Assembly: GCF_000332135.1 (NCBI RefSeq)
Contig: NZ_KB235896.1
Span: 4,456,356-4,520,355 of the forward strand
Direction of reading: 5' to 3'
Length of the DNA: 64,000 nucleotides
DNA from: Anabaena sp. PCC 7108
GTDB lineage: Bacteria; Cyanobacteriota; Cyanobacteriia; Cyanobacteriales; Nostocaceae
This document shows positions 9,100-17,809 of this stretch, piece after piece; position 1 is the first letter of the stretch, and every line of letters begins with the position of its first letter. The notes under the pieces were generated by a model that was not told the DNA's origin, did not search any database, and was given only the letters and a program-made list of their open reading frames with translations. A program made the position numbers and the translations under genes.

Positions 9100-10605
9100 G
9101 TGATAAAACAAGTTCAATGGTCAGAAAATCAAGTTATACCTCAGCAAGTACCAGCTTTAGATCCAGGAGTGCGATCGCCACAATTTCCACGGACGGAAAA
9201 TCCGGTCATACCTCAACAAGTCCCAGAATCAGAGGAAGCGGTAATACCAAAATCGCCAATCAATGATTCTCGAAATGTCGTTGAGTCGGTGGGTGCGCTT
9301 CCTAACGAGATATATGATCGGTTGGGTTTGACGATGCCCCGCTGGCTACTGTGGATATTAACCTTTGTTTTAGGGATCATTTTATCCGGGTTGCTAGTAT
9401 CAAGTTTAGCACTTTGGACTCCTCTGTGGAGTAATTTAGATCAAGTCAAAGATGATGATTTTGCCTCTAATACGAAAGATCAGGTAAAAGTACCTGGATA
9501 TTTACTGAGTACACTCTCCAAGTACCAACTATCAAAACCCATGAATATTTTAGTTATGGGTATTGAACCAGTTAAAGGTACTGTGGATGGCTCCCCAGAA
9601 AGTTTTGCGGGTAGCAGCGATACGATGTTATTAGTACGGCTAAATCCCAGCGATAAATCTATTCGGGTGCTTTCAATTCCCAGAGGAACGATGATCTCGA
9701 TTCCAGAACAGGGACTCACTCAAGTATCTGAAGCTAATGCCAAGGGTGGACCAGTATTAGCTGCACGGGTAGTTAGCCGCACCTTAAACAATGCGCCTAT
9801 AGACCGCTATATTCGTATTTCTACTAGTGGACTGAGACAATTAGTTGATCAGTTGGGTGGGGTAGATGTATTTGTACCCCAAGAGATGAATTATAAAGAT
9901 CAAGCTGGTGGTTTATCGGTAAATTTAGTCAGCGGTTGGCAGACTCTTAATGGTGAACAGGCAGAATTATTTGCCAGATTTAGGGAAACAGGTTTAGGGG
10001 ATCTACCACGAGTTCAGCGACAACAAGCACTCATCACCTCTTTGCTACAACAAATGAATAGTCCCACGGTTTTACCCAGGTTGCCCCAATTAACTCGCAT
10101 TATGCGAAAGTATTTTGACACAAACCTGAAAATGGAAGAAATGATGGCGTTGGCGAACTTTTCCGTGAATGTAGAGCGGGATAATTTCCAATTGACTATC
10201 TTACCAGGTACATTCAGCAAATTCAGCAAAAACCCTAATAGTTATTGGCTGAATATGAGTGGACAACAAAGCTTATTGAATGATTATGTTGGGGTAAATG
10301 TACCCGGTCTGAAGCCAGATTTAAGACCTGTATATCGCCTCAAAATTGCTATTCAAAACGCATCCAATCAACCTCAATTAACGGAAAAAGTTATTACCTA
10401 TCTCAAACAAAAAGGTTTTACAAATATTTACACCATTTCTGATTGGCCTGATACCCAACGCCAAACTCAGATAGTTGTTCAGAAAGGAACTCATCAAACA
10501 GGAGTTGACTTACAACAGGTTTTAGGCTTGGGTCAAATTGATGTTTCAGCAACTGGAGATTTAGAATCTGACTTAACAATTCGGATTGGTAAAGATTGGA
10601 AATAG
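9100..10605 (+). CDS. LytR-CpsA-Psr (LCP) family wall-polymer ligase
   Basis: LCP proteins transfer lipid-linked glycopolymers to peptidoglycan outside the plasma membrane. A Pro/Gln-rich cytoplasmic N-terminus containing VIPQQVP twice is followed by one membrane helix (WLLWILTFVLGIILSGLLV). Then comes the LCP domain with SDTMLLVRLNP, VLSIPRGT (conserved Arg), LVDQLGGVDV and FARFRE..GDLPRVQRQQ, and a C-terminal LytR_C-like domain (IQNASNQPQLTEKVITYL). Start: GTG 9100 has GGGGAG 6-9 nt upstream; an in-frame TTG at 9082 has its purine tract too close. The neighbouring GDP-mannose enzyme and murJ fit an envelope role. Confidence 0.9.
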   Translation: MIKQVQWSENQVIPQQVPALDPGVRSPQFPRTENPVIPQQVPESEEAVIPKSPINDSRNVVESVGALPNEIYDRLGLTMPRWLLWILTFVLGIILSGLLVSSLALWTPLWSNLDQVKDDDFASNTKDQVKVPGYLLSTLSKYQLSKPMNILVMGIEPVKGTVDGSPESFAGSSDTMLLVRLNPSDKSIRVLSIPRGTMISIPEQGLTQVSEANAKGGPVLAARVVSRTLNNAPIDRYIRISTSGLRQLVDQLGGVDVFVPQEMNYKDQAGGLSVNLVSGWQTLNGEQAELFARFRETGLGDLPRVQRQQALITSLLQQMNSPTVLPRLPQLTRIMRKYFDTNLKMEEMMALANFSVNVERDNFQLTILPGTFSKFSKNPNSYWLNMSGQQSLLNDYVGVNVPGLKPDLRPVYRLKIAIQNASNQPQLTEKVITYLKQKGFTNIYTISDWPDTQRQTQIVVQKGTHQTGVDLQQVLGLGQIDVSATGDLESDLTIRIGKDWK

Positions 10606-10629
10606 ATATTTAGTCATTGGCAAAAAATA

Positions 10630-10660
10630 AGTAGGGGTTTAGTAATGCTAAACCCCTACT
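10630..10660. repeat. Hairpin repeat, GTAGGGGTTTAG family
   Basis: Perfect 13-bp stem (AGTAGGGGTTTAG / CTAAACCCCTACT) with a 5-nt loop, 24 bp after the LCP stop. No T tract follows. A second copy with the same 12-bp core is at 17662-17690, so it is a dispersed hairpin that may double as a terminator or mRNA 3' end. Confidence 0.75.
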
Positions 10661-10682
10661 ACAAATAAAAATTAATAAATTT

Positions 10683-11189
10683 ATGAAAAAGATTTTGTTG
10701 AGATTATTAACTTTAATATTGATGTTGATGTTGGCTTTGTTTTGGGTAATTATCAATCCCAAACCTGCTTTTGCTCAAGTCAACACCATCAACTATAACA
10801 ATGCCTCTTTAGAAAATAGTGACTTTTCTCACGCTGATTTAGTCGGTGGGAATTTTGTCGCAGCGGAAATGCGAGGGGCAAATTTTCAAGGGGCAAATTT
10901 AACTAACGCAATTTTAACTAAAGGCGTTTTGTTAAAAGCAAATTTGGCAGATGCAAATTTAACAGGTGCTTTAGTTGATAGAGTGACCTTGGATGGTGCT
11001 AATCTCAAGAATGCAATTTTCACAGAGGCAACTTTAACCCGTAGTCGTTTTTATGATGCGGATATCACAGGTGCTGATTTTACAGATGCGTTGATTGACC
11101 GTTATCAAGTGTCGTTATTGTGTGAACGAGCAGATGGTATTAATCCTGTAACTGGGGTTGCTACAAGGGATAGTTTAGGGTGTCGGTAG
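10683..11189 (+). CDS. Exported pentapeptide-repeat protein
   Basis: N-terminal signal peptide (MKK, long Leu-rich core, PAFA cleavage site near residue 31) followed by about 20 consecutive A(D/N)LxX-type pentapeptides (residues about 40-140), predicting a right-handed quadrilateral beta-helix. The tail has two Cys (LLCERA and LGCR) that could form a disulfide outside the cytoplasm. Similar short exported pentapeptide proteins are common in cyanobacteria, and some lie in the thylakoid lumen. Biochemical role unknown. 168 aa. Confidence 0.85.
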   Translation: MKKILLRLLTLILMLMLALFWVIINPKPAFAQVNTINYNNASLENSDFSHADLVGGNFVAAEMRGANFQGANLTNAILTKGVLLKANLADANLTGALVDRVTLDGANLKNAIFTEATLTRSRFYDADITGADFTDALIDRYQVSLLCERADGINPVTGVATRDSLGCR

Positions 11190-11198
11190 TCGATAAGT

Positions 11199-11226
11199 AA
11201 CACTATAATTTGCTCAAATTAGTGTT
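11199..11226 (+). terminator. Hairpin after the pentapeptide gene
   Basis: AACACT and AATTT pair with AAATT and AGTGTT around a GCTC loop, with a 2-nt bulge. It begins 10 bp past the stop. No strong U tract follows, so it is a plausible terminator or 3' stabiliser. Confidence 0.4.
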
Positions 11227-11278
11227 AAGGCTCAATTTATGAATAAGTCCCTGGCGATTCAAGATTGAAAATATAAAT

Positions 11279-12199
11279 ATGGATAGTAAAGATCCTCTCT
11301 TACAAGCTATATTATTGATTACCAATTTGTGGTTATATTGGTATTTTATCAAGGGTAAGACAATAAAAGTTGATGAGCAAACACAAGATAAATTGGACTT
11401 TACTATTCAACCCAAGTTTCTCCGGTTTATTGGTTTGTTTATTGGACAAATAGCAATAATTGGCTTACATTCTATCTTGATCGGTACACCTATCACACAG
11501 CTTAATTGTGACCGTGTTCCACAAAATATAGATATTCCAATTATTGCTAAAAGCAATGAGCAGAAGACATCATCAGTTATATGCCAATTGGTAGAATTAG
11601 ATTGGTTTAGTCATGAAAGAAGCCAGAAACATATTTCTGAATTAATTGGAAGTAGATTGGAAAAACAAAGTGAGACTGATAGCAATGGGAAAATTTACTA
11701 TAAATACCAAATTCAGTTAATCACCAATACAGAAATTGTTCTTTTTATACAAATATACAGTAGTTATGAAGAATTAGAGTCAACAATATCACAAATTAAT
11801 AATTTTTTGGCGCAGCCATTAGAAAAGAAATTAATAGTTCAGAAAGATGATAGATCAATTATAGTTGCAATAACAGTATTTTTTAGTTTATTAGCTCTAA
11901 TAATAATAGGAGCAGGTTTATTTATTAACTGCAATTTAAATAAAGAAGCAAATAGTCTAATTCTTAGCCGCTACCGATGGTTTGGAATATTTGGCAAGGG
12001 CTTTTCTCAGTATTCATTAAATGAAATTGTTAATATTAAAGTTGAAAGTTCTGATTCTGATGAAGGTGGATTTAATTATCGAGTGATTTTAATTTTAGAA
12101 TCAGGAGAAATTGTACCTTTAAGTCATGTCTATAGTTCTGGGTTTGAAGAGAAACAACAAATAGTTAATATTGTCAAATCTTTTCTAAGTCAAAAATAG
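11279..12199 (+). CDS. Membrane protein of unknown function
   Basis: Not recognised. The 306-aa product has a hydrophobic N-terminal segment (about residues 8-25), a second helix (about 50-68), a soluble stretch of about 125 residues, a third helix (SIIVAITVFFSLLALIIIGA, about 195-215) and a C-terminal soluble domain. That last part (NSLILSRYRWFGIFGKGFSQYSLNEIVNIKVESS) has the look of a small beta-rich PH-like membrane-protein domain. No catalytic motif is visible. Separate from both neighbours by more than 80 bp. AT-richer than the adjacent core genes. Confidence 0.7.
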   Translation: MDSKDPLLQAILLITNLWLYWYFIKGKTIKVDEQTQDKLDFTIQPKFLRFIGLFIGQIAIIGLHSILIGTPITQLNCDRVPQNIDIPIIAKSNEQKTSSVICQLVELDWFSHERSQKHISELIGSRLEKQSETDSNGKIYYKYQIQLITNTEIVLFIQIYSSYEELESTISQINNFLAQPLEKKLIVQKDDRSIIVAITVFFSLLALIIIGAGLFINCNLNKEANSLILSRYRWFGIFGKGFSQYSLNEIVNIKVESSDSDEGGFNYRVILILESGEIVPLSHVYSSGFEEKQQIVNIVKSFLSQK

Positions 12200-12363
12200 T
12201 ACCTGTTTTTCCTATAACCAAAATAGGATAGCCGCAGTAGTCAGGATTGCTCATTAGATGCTAAATTACTAACTTAACTTATCAAAAGTTACCTGACAGA
12301 TGTTAAGATTTCAGGTTAAATATTCTTAGATATACACTCTGCAAGAGTTTTCGGGTATTATTA

Positions 12364-13968
12364 GTGACACAATCAGAACAAAAACCCTCTCGTTCTTTCG
12401 CTGGTATCGCTGGTATTGTTGCCGCAGCGACGTTAATTAGTAAAGTCTTTGGTTTAATTAGACAACAAGCCATAGCGGCTGCTTTCGGTGTTGGTGCTGC
12501 TGCTACTGCTTACAGTTACGCCTATATTATCCCCGGCTTTTTGTTGATTTTACTAGGTGGTGTCAATGGTCCATTACATAGTGCCATTGTTAGTGTTTTA
12601 GCCAAGCGCAAACGGGAAGAAGCCGCACCTTTAGTAGAAACGGTAACAACCATAGTTGGTGGGTTGCTGTTGGTGGTGACAATTGCTCAGATTTTCTTGG
12701 CGGAACCAATCATTGATATAGTTGGGTATGGGTTAGAGCCTACCACGAGAGAAATAGCAATTCGTCAACTGCAAATAATGGCTCCCATGGCCTTATTCGC
12801 CGGTTTAATTGGGATTGGTTTTGGTACTCTCAATGCTGCAAATCAATATTGGTTACTTTCCATAAGTCCTTTATTATCTAGTATTACCGTAGTTATAGGT
12901 ATTGGTATTTTAACTTTGCAGTATGGCAAAGATATCATCAAGCCAGAATTCGCTTTAATCGGTGGCATGGTGTTAGCTTGGGGAACTTTAGCCGGAGCAA
13001 TTCTCCAATGGGCAGTACAATTAATTGTGCAATGGCGGTTAGGTTTAGGAACATTAAAGCTGAGATTTGATTTTAAATCCCCCGCAGTTCAAGAAGTAAT
13101 TAAAATCATGACTCCGGCAACAATTTCTTCGGGAATGATGCCGATTAATGTCGCCACAGATTTATATTTTGCCAGTCCAATTAAAGGTGCAGCAGCAGGT
13201 TTTAACTATGCCAATTTATTAGTACAAACTCCTTTGGGGATTATTTCTAATATTATTTTACTGCCTTTATTACCGATATTTGCAAAATTAGCTGAACCTG
13301 AAAACTGGCCAGATTTAAAATTACGCATTCGGCAAGGACTTTTATTAACTGCGGTGACGATGCTACCTTTGGGTGCGTTAATGATAGCTTTATCTGAGCC
13401 AATTGTGCAGGTAATTTATCAACGGGGAGCATTTAAACAAGAAGCTACCGAATTAGTTTCTTCTCTGTTAGTTGCTTATGGTATTGGGATGTTTGTCTAT
13501 TTAGCGCGTGATGTTTTAGTCAGAGTATTTTATGCTTTAGGTGATGGACAAACACCTTTTAGAATTAGCACTTTTAATATTTTACTCAATGCTGGTTTAG
13601 ATTTTGTTTTGGTTAAACCCTTTGGTGCGCCGGGTTTGGTATTAGCTACAGTTGGGGTAAATTGTAGTTCAATTTTAATGTTGTTATGGTTATTAAATCG
13701 TAAATTGAACGGTTTACCTTTGCGAGAATGGAGTTTACCAATTCTGGGTTTAACTACTGGTAGCGTGGTTGCTGGAGTTGCAAGTTATGGGACTTTGGTT
13801 GCTTGTCAGCAGGTTTTGGGAAATAAGGGTTTAGTGATTTTGTTGCTGGAGTTGTCTATTTCTGGTTTGGTGGGAATTGGGGTGTTTGCGTTTGCTGCCG
13901 CTTGGTTGAGAATACCGGAGGTGAATAGTTTTGTGGTGAAGATGCGACAGAAGTTTTTGAAGAGGTAG
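12364..13968 (+). CDS. murJ: Lipid II flippase MurJ
   Basis: MOP-superfamily integral membrane protein moving lipid II across the plasma membrane for peptidoglycan synthesis. 534 aa with about 14 predicted helices. Characteristic segments are an N-terminal ISKVFGLIRQQAIAAAFG, an early VNGPLHSAIV, and YARDVLVRVFYALGDGQTPF in the second half. GTG start at 12364. The reading frame begins in a Ser/Gln-rich cytoplasmic tail and enters the first helix at about residue 15. Convergent with the accessory gene at 13972, with only 3 bp between stops. Confidence 0.94.
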   Translation: MTQSEQKPSRSFAGIAGIVAAATLISKVFGLIRQQAIAAAFGVGAAATAYSYAYIIPGFLLILLGGVNGPLHSAIVSVLAKRKREEAAPLVETVTTIVGGLLLVVTIAQIFLAEPIIDIVGYGLEPTTREIAIRQLQIMAPMALFAGLIGIGFGTLNAANQYWLLSISPLLSSITVVIGIGILTLQYGKDIIKPEFALIGGMVLAWGTLAGAILQWAVQLIVQWRLGLGTLKLRFDFKSPAVQEVIKIMTPATISSGMMPINVATDLYFASPIKGAAAGFNYANLLVQTPLGIISNIILLPLLPIFAKLAEPENWPDLKLRIRQGLLLTAVTMLPLGALMIALSEPIVQVIYQRGAFKQEATELVSSLLVAYGIGMFVYLARDVLVRVFYALGDGQTPFRISTFNILLNAGLDFVLVKPFGAPGLVLATVGVNCSSILMLLWLLNRKLNGLPLREWSLPILGLTTGSVVAGVASYGTLVACQQVLGNKGLVILLLELSISGLVGIGVFAFAAAWLRIPEVNSFVVKMRQKFLKR

Positions 13969-13971
13969 GTT

Positions 13972-14760
13972 TTATTTTTTATTCATCAGGAGGTTCTGCA
14001 TATCGGGAATTGGACCTTTGTCATCGCTAAATAATTGACATAAATATTTAATTTCATCTTTGACAAAGGCCATATTTCCTGTAGCTATAATTTTATTGTA
14101 TGTAATTTGAATGGTTTTAAGAGGATATGCAAGAATAGCATGATCTGGATCAAATAAATATAAATTTAGAGGATCGCTTAAATATTCATGTATTACTCTT
14201 CTCAATCCAAAATTGATAATTTTTTTAAAGTGTTTAGGTACTTGAGGTTCATAAAATTTAGCATTTTTATAATTTGCTTGTTCTCGTTTTTCCATTAACC
14301 ATTCCAATGGTTCTTGTAATTCAATTTGCTGAGAAACTAATAGAGGTTCTATATTGGTTTTTATAAAAGTATCAATTACTAGCTTATGTGTTCCCGGAAT
14401 TTTCGCTTTCTTAGGAGTTGATGATACTTGTGCATTCACGGTGAAGGGTGTAGTTTTAGTAGGCGAACTTTTTACATAAAATATACAAATATCATTCATA
14501 GCTAATAGAGACCTAAGCGCATAAAAAGTAGCATAATATAATTTGACTGTCGCCCATGTTAACAAATTTCTATTGATGCCAAAAGTTGCATCACCTAGAG
14601 AAACTATAGATGAATATAGATAACTGATAGCATCGGTTTTTAAACACCTAGACAAGCCAGATGCTTGTGATTGATTGAGAGAATGTTGTTCAACTGTTGC
14701 AACTGACGAATTACCAGAAAATATTGTTTGAGTTAAATATCTTTGTGCTTGATGAGTCAC
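13972..14760 (-). CDS. HEPN-like protein paired with a DGQHR protein
   Basis: Not assignable by name, but the order of motifs resembles HEPN-fold proteins: WATVKLYYATFYALRSLLA (residues about 65-83), a later Gly-Thr-His before a helix (GTHKLVIDTF), then REQANYKNAKF, matching the usual HEPN YYA..A.R / H / R..ADY arrangement. A canonical RX4-6H RNase motif is not obvious; the nearest is RRVIH (RX3H). Starts 5 nt after the stop of the DGQHR gene, so translationally coupled. 262 aa. Possible toxin, nuclease or partner for a nucleic-acid-binding DGQHR protein; the role is inference from context. Confidence 0.6.
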   Translation of the reverse strand: MTHQAQRYLTQTIFSGNSSVATVEQHSLNQSQASGLSRCLKTDAISYLYSSIVSLGDATFGINRNLLTWATVKLYYATFYALRSLLAMNDICIFYVKSSPTKTTPFTVNAQVSSTPKKAKIPGTHKLVIDTFIKTNIEPLLVSQQIELQEPLEWLMEKREQANYKNAKFYEPQVPKHFKKIINFGLRRVIHEYLSDPLNLYLFDPDHAILAYPLKTIQITYNKIIATGNMAFVKDEIKYLCQLFSDDKGPIPDMQNLLMNKK

Positions 14761-14765
14761 TTAAA

Positions 14766-15803
14766 TTAAATTTCTATTCTTTTAGTAGGCTCATTGATAG
14801 GATTGAAAATAGTAACCAGCTTTTCATAAACATACTTCTGAGCAGATGTACCACCCATACCAGTCACTTCTGATTGAAGTATAAGATTATCTGAAGTAAA
14901 ATTTAAAGCATCTTGAATGGTTTCTATCTTAAAAGATGATTTGCTATTACAGTACAGTATCATTTTTAGGTGTAAAAACTCCATAGCACCAGCAAACCCT
15001 GAAGCATAAAGAAATACATTGTCTTTACGATCCCAAGCTTTTGCGTATTTTTCACGAATTGCTTTCATAAAATTCATGATGATACGCTTTTGTGTTTCAA
15101 GTTCAAATATACCAATCTGTTCAAAACGCCCCTTTTCTTCTACTAAAGGTTTAATAGACGTGATAGCAGTTGATAATGCAATTCCTCCCTTACGTTTTGC
15201 TGCTCCAGGAAATTTAATTTGATCATAAAAAGGAGAATCTTCAGTTTCATTTAAATAAATTGCTATATCTCTAGCCCTTAGCGCATAAGGATCTATAGCT
15301 GATTCACTGGCGATACCATATAAATCAAAAACTAAACTGGGCGGTACAGTTTTTTGTTCAGTGTTAATTGCTAGAAATATATCTGCACATTCTTTAGTAG
15401 TTAAATGCTCATATATAGCTACAGGAATTTCTAACTCAGCTATATTTTCACGCTCATTAATTGCACTTTTAATACCTGCAAGCCTATGCTGCCCGTCTAT
15501 AATTTGGGCTGAACGTGATACATTCGCAAAATAAATACTTTGATGTTGCTTTTGTAATGGATTTTTATCACTCACCCAGTTAAGAATTATAGCTCCTGGA
15601 TAATCGCCACCTTCTAAAGTAAAATCTTTAATGCTTTCAATTCTTTTAGGATTAAGTAAGCGTTGTACAGCACCAGGTTCATCATCTTTCCCACGTACGG
15701 AGGCATAGCTAATATTAACCAGTATTCCTGCTGGCAATTTAGTTAATATCAATTTTCTATTTATCTGGGTAACTTCCAAGTATGGAAAATTTTCTAATTC
15801 CAT
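14766..15803 (-). CDS. DGQHR-domain (DndB-like) protein
   Basis: Contains SAQIIDGQHRLAGIKSA (DGQHR at residues about 105-109) and FLAINTEQKTVPPSLVFDLYG, both hallmarks of the DGQHR/DndB family, which is related to ParB-type N-terminal folds and found in phosphorothioation (Dnd) and 7-deazaguanine DNA-modification loci. No dndA/C/D/E genes are near. 345 aa, first gene of a two-gene operon with the HEPN-like gene. Its promoter region abuts a broken hicB. Family call is firm; function (defence or DNA modification regulation) is inference. Confidence 0.82.
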   Translation of the reverse strand: MELENFPYLEVTQINRKLILTKLPAGILVNISYASVRGKDDEPGAVQRLLNPKRIESIKDFTLEGGDYPGAIILNWVSDKNPLQKQHQSIYFANVSRSAQIIDGQHRLAGIKSAINERENIAELEIPVAIYEHLTTKECADIFLAINTEQKTVPPSLVFDLYGIASESAIDPYALRARDIAIYLNETEDSPFYDQIKFPGAAKRKGGIALSTAITSIKPLVEEKGRFEQIGIFELETQKRIIMNFMKAIREKYAKAWDRKDNVFLYASGFAGAMEFLHLKMILYCNSKSSFKIETIQDALNFTSDNLILQSEVTGMGGTSAQKYVYEKLVTIFNPINEPTKRIEI

Positions 15804-15887
15804 TTCTAACTGTAATTAATGTATTGACAATCTATTTTATTTTACACCTAATTCCTCGCATATCGAATTAAGTGAAAATTTTTATGA

Positions 15888-16110
15888 TCAAGCTATTTGG
15901 TAAATTGCAGGTCGATATTTAGGTTCAGGAATTGGTTTACCTTCTAATTTGGCTGCTTGCTTCTAACCATGCTACTTTTCCTTTTAAGGCTTCGCATAAT
16001 GCTTCTTCTTATGTTAAACCAAATGCAGAACAGTATTTTAAATCAGGAATATCGGCTATATAACCATCATCTTCTTGACTGTAGAAGGTATTAATATGAT
16101 AGCGTGTCAT
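15888..16110 (-). pseudogene. Broken HicB-family antitoxin gene
   Basis: From ATG 16110 the frame reads MTRYHINTFYSQEDDGYIAD, then IPDLKYCSAFGLT and a TAA stop. The same frame resumes with EEALCEALKGKVAWLEAS, then shifts by one base into KLEGKPIPEPKYRPAIYQIA, ending at TGA 15888. Together these match a complete HicB-like (UPF0150) protein with one nonsense codon and one frameshift. No hicA-like partner is adjacent. Solitary HicB-like genes are common in cyanobacteria. Confidence 0.8.
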
Positions 16111-16139
16111 GCTTTATCTAATCTCTTCACAACTCAAAA

Positions 16140-16541
16140 CTACTCAACCCAGTTTTCTAATGACAGCGTAGAAATGCGGGAAAACTCTCTCACATTGTTA
16201 GTAACCAGGGTAACTCCTAAACTCAAAGCATGAGCAGCAATTAGCATATCCATTGCACCAATAACGATTCCTTGACTTTCTAAATTACTTCTGATTTCAC
16301 CATAAATTGTTGCAGATGCTTGATTGAATTCCACAATCTGTAGAGGTAGGAGAAATTGCAGTAACGCATTACGATTTTTTTCTTGTTGTTGACTTTTAGC
16401 TACTCCATATTCAAGTTCAGCAACTGTAATAGAAGAGATTCCGATATCTGAAATTTGCAAACTTTGAAATTTATCCAGCACCTTTTGAGGCTTTTGTTTG
16501 ATAATGTAAATACAAATATTGGTATCTAGTAGATATCGCAT
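16140..16541 (-). CDS. vapC: VapC-type PIN-domain ribonuclease toxin
   Basis: 133-aa PIN domain. Acidic residues are visible at MRYLLDTNICIYI (Asp6), VAELEYGVAKS (Glu), AMDMLIAAHA (Asp) and the closing VTNNVREF. VapC toxins cleave tRNA or rRNA when freed from the antitoxin. The ATG follows the antitoxin stop with no spacer, typical of coupled vapBC. It sits in the accessory island. Confidence 0.9.
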   Translation of the reverse strand: MRYLLDTNICIYIIKQKPQKVLDKFQSLQISDIGISSITVAELEYGVAKSQQQEKNRNALLQFLLPLQIVEFNQASATIYGEIRSNLESQGIVIGAMDMLIAAHALSLGVTLVTNNVREFSRISTLSLENWVE

Positions 16542-16769
16542 TTAAAAATTCTCTCTGCTATCAATATGCGGTTGTTCTCTGGTAATCATAAAGTCATCAG
16601 AGAAGTTATCTAAACTATCAATTAGAGATTGCCAGGGGTTATCTTTGGCAATGAGAACAATAGCATTACCAATCTTTTTTATATAAACTTCAGTGCCTGT
16701 GAGTTGAAAGTCATCTGGCAAAATTACGACTTGGTGAATGCCGTCAGTGCTGAGTTTGGCAGTGTTCAT
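16542..16769 (-). CDS. vapB: VapB-type antitoxin
   Basis: 75 aa, first gene of the vapBC pair. The N-terminal half (KLSTDGIHQVVILPDDFQL, then VYIKKIGNAIVLI) has the swapped-hairpin AbrB/MazE-like DNA-binding pattern; the acidic tail (NFSDDFMITREQP) is the usual toxin-neutralising part. Stop codon is immediately followed by the vapC ATG. Autorepression through the upstream region is expected from the family. Confidence 0.88.
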   Translation of the reverse strand: MNTAKLSTDGIHQVVILPDDFQLTGTEVYIKKIGNAIVLIAKDNPWQSLIDSLDNFSDDFMITREQPHIDSRENF

Positions 16770-16928
16770 AGTGTTGATATCCTTGCCTTTTAATTTCTAA
16801 ACTACTTGCTTTGTAAATCACTTATTATTGTGCCATAAATCAAAAAAAGAAGTGAATTTACACAATTATAACATTTAAATATGATACAATATTACTAATA
16901 TCACAATAATTAACTCCCTGTTGATATT

Positions 16929-17513
16929 ATGCAAACACAAACCCGGTACTATACCCCAGAAGAATATCTAGAACTAGAAGAAAAAGCAGAATATAAAAAT
17001 GAATACCGCGACGGAGACATTGTACTCATGACTGGAGGAACAACAAATCATAATAAAATTGCAGGTAACTTTTATGCTGATCTGAAATTTGCTTTAAAAA
17101 AGAAAAATTATGATGTTTATATTGGTGATGTGCGGTTGTGGATACCGCGTTATCGTCAATATACATACCCTGATGTGATGGTGATTCAAGGTGAACCTAT
17201 TTACACGGGAGCAAATACAACTACTGTGATGAATCCGTTATTAATTGCTGAAGTTTCATCTAAATCAACTAGTAATTATGACCAAAGTGATAAATTTCTT
17301 TATTATCGCTCAATACCTGAATTTAAAGAATATATTTTAATCAATCAATATCAATATCATGTCATGCAGTATGTAAAAACAGATGATGGTAAATGGATAT
17401 TCACGGAGTATGAATCTGAATCGGATATTTTAAAACTGCAAACAGTTGATTTTCAAATTGATTTTAATGATTTGTATGAGCAGGTGAATTTTAAACAAAG
17501 CATTGAGGAATAA
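16929..17513 (+). CDS. Uma2-family (DUF820) putative endonuclease
   Basis: 194 aa with the Uma2 layout: YTPEEYLELEEKAEYKNEYRDG at the N-terminus, YPDVMVIQGEP (catalytic Asp of the PD-(D/E)xK fold), LLIAEVSSKST (E-x-K-like motif) and KFLYYRSIPEFKEYILI. The family is hugely expanded in cyanobacteria; many members sit near mobile or TA genes, but their biological role is unclear. Divergent from vapBC across an AT-rich 160-bp region. Confidence 0.9.
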   Translation: MQTQTRYYTPEEYLELEEKAEYKNEYRDGDIVLMTGGTTNHNKIAGNFYADLKFALKKKNYDVYIGDVRLWIPRYRQYTYPDVMVIQGEPIYTGANTTTVMNPLLIAEVSSKSTSNYDQSDKFLYYRSIPEFKEYILINQYQYHVMQYVKTDDGKWIFTEYESESDILKLQTVDFQIDFNDLYEQVNFKQSIEE

Positions 17514-17809
17514 TTAACTAGTAAAAGGTTAATCAATGTTGCTATGTCATTAACTGTTTGCAAATTAACACTTTTTTCTAATTTTTAGGATGATAAATTT
17601 TTATACCCTAAAAGACAGAGATTTGAACTTTTACAAGATTACGAAAAAACCTAAACGTGTCGTAGGGGTTTAGCAATCCTAAACCCCTACTTTATGGAAT
17701 CAAAGGATTTAGCATTTTTGACAAAGTTAATTTTTGAAAAGCTTTGAGTAGAACAATTAATAAAATCAGGTTAGAATAATTAAAAATCAATGGGAGATAG
17801 TAGTTTTTA
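17514..17809. other. Gene-free spacer before the DUF89 gene
   Basis: 296 bp, AT-rich, no supported ORF. It holds the hairpin repeat at 17662-17690; nothing else recognisable. Confidence 0.5.
17662..17690. repeat. Hairpin repeat, GTAGGGGTTTAG family (second copy)
   Basis: 12-bp perfect stem GTAGGGGTTTAG / CTAAACCCCTAC with a 5-nt loop (CAATC), followed by TTT. Same stem as the element at 10630-10660, different loop. Confidence 0.75.

Noticed and set aside
9078-9266. Overlapping plus-strand frame starting GTG at the LCP gene
   Set aside because: Alternative frame of the Pro/Gln-rich LCP N-terminus; the LCP frame continues to a full-length protein.
14766-15803. Phosphorothioation (Dnd) locus
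   Set aside because: Only a DndB-like DGQHR protein is present; no cysteine desulfurase, DndC-type or DndD-type genes are in the window.
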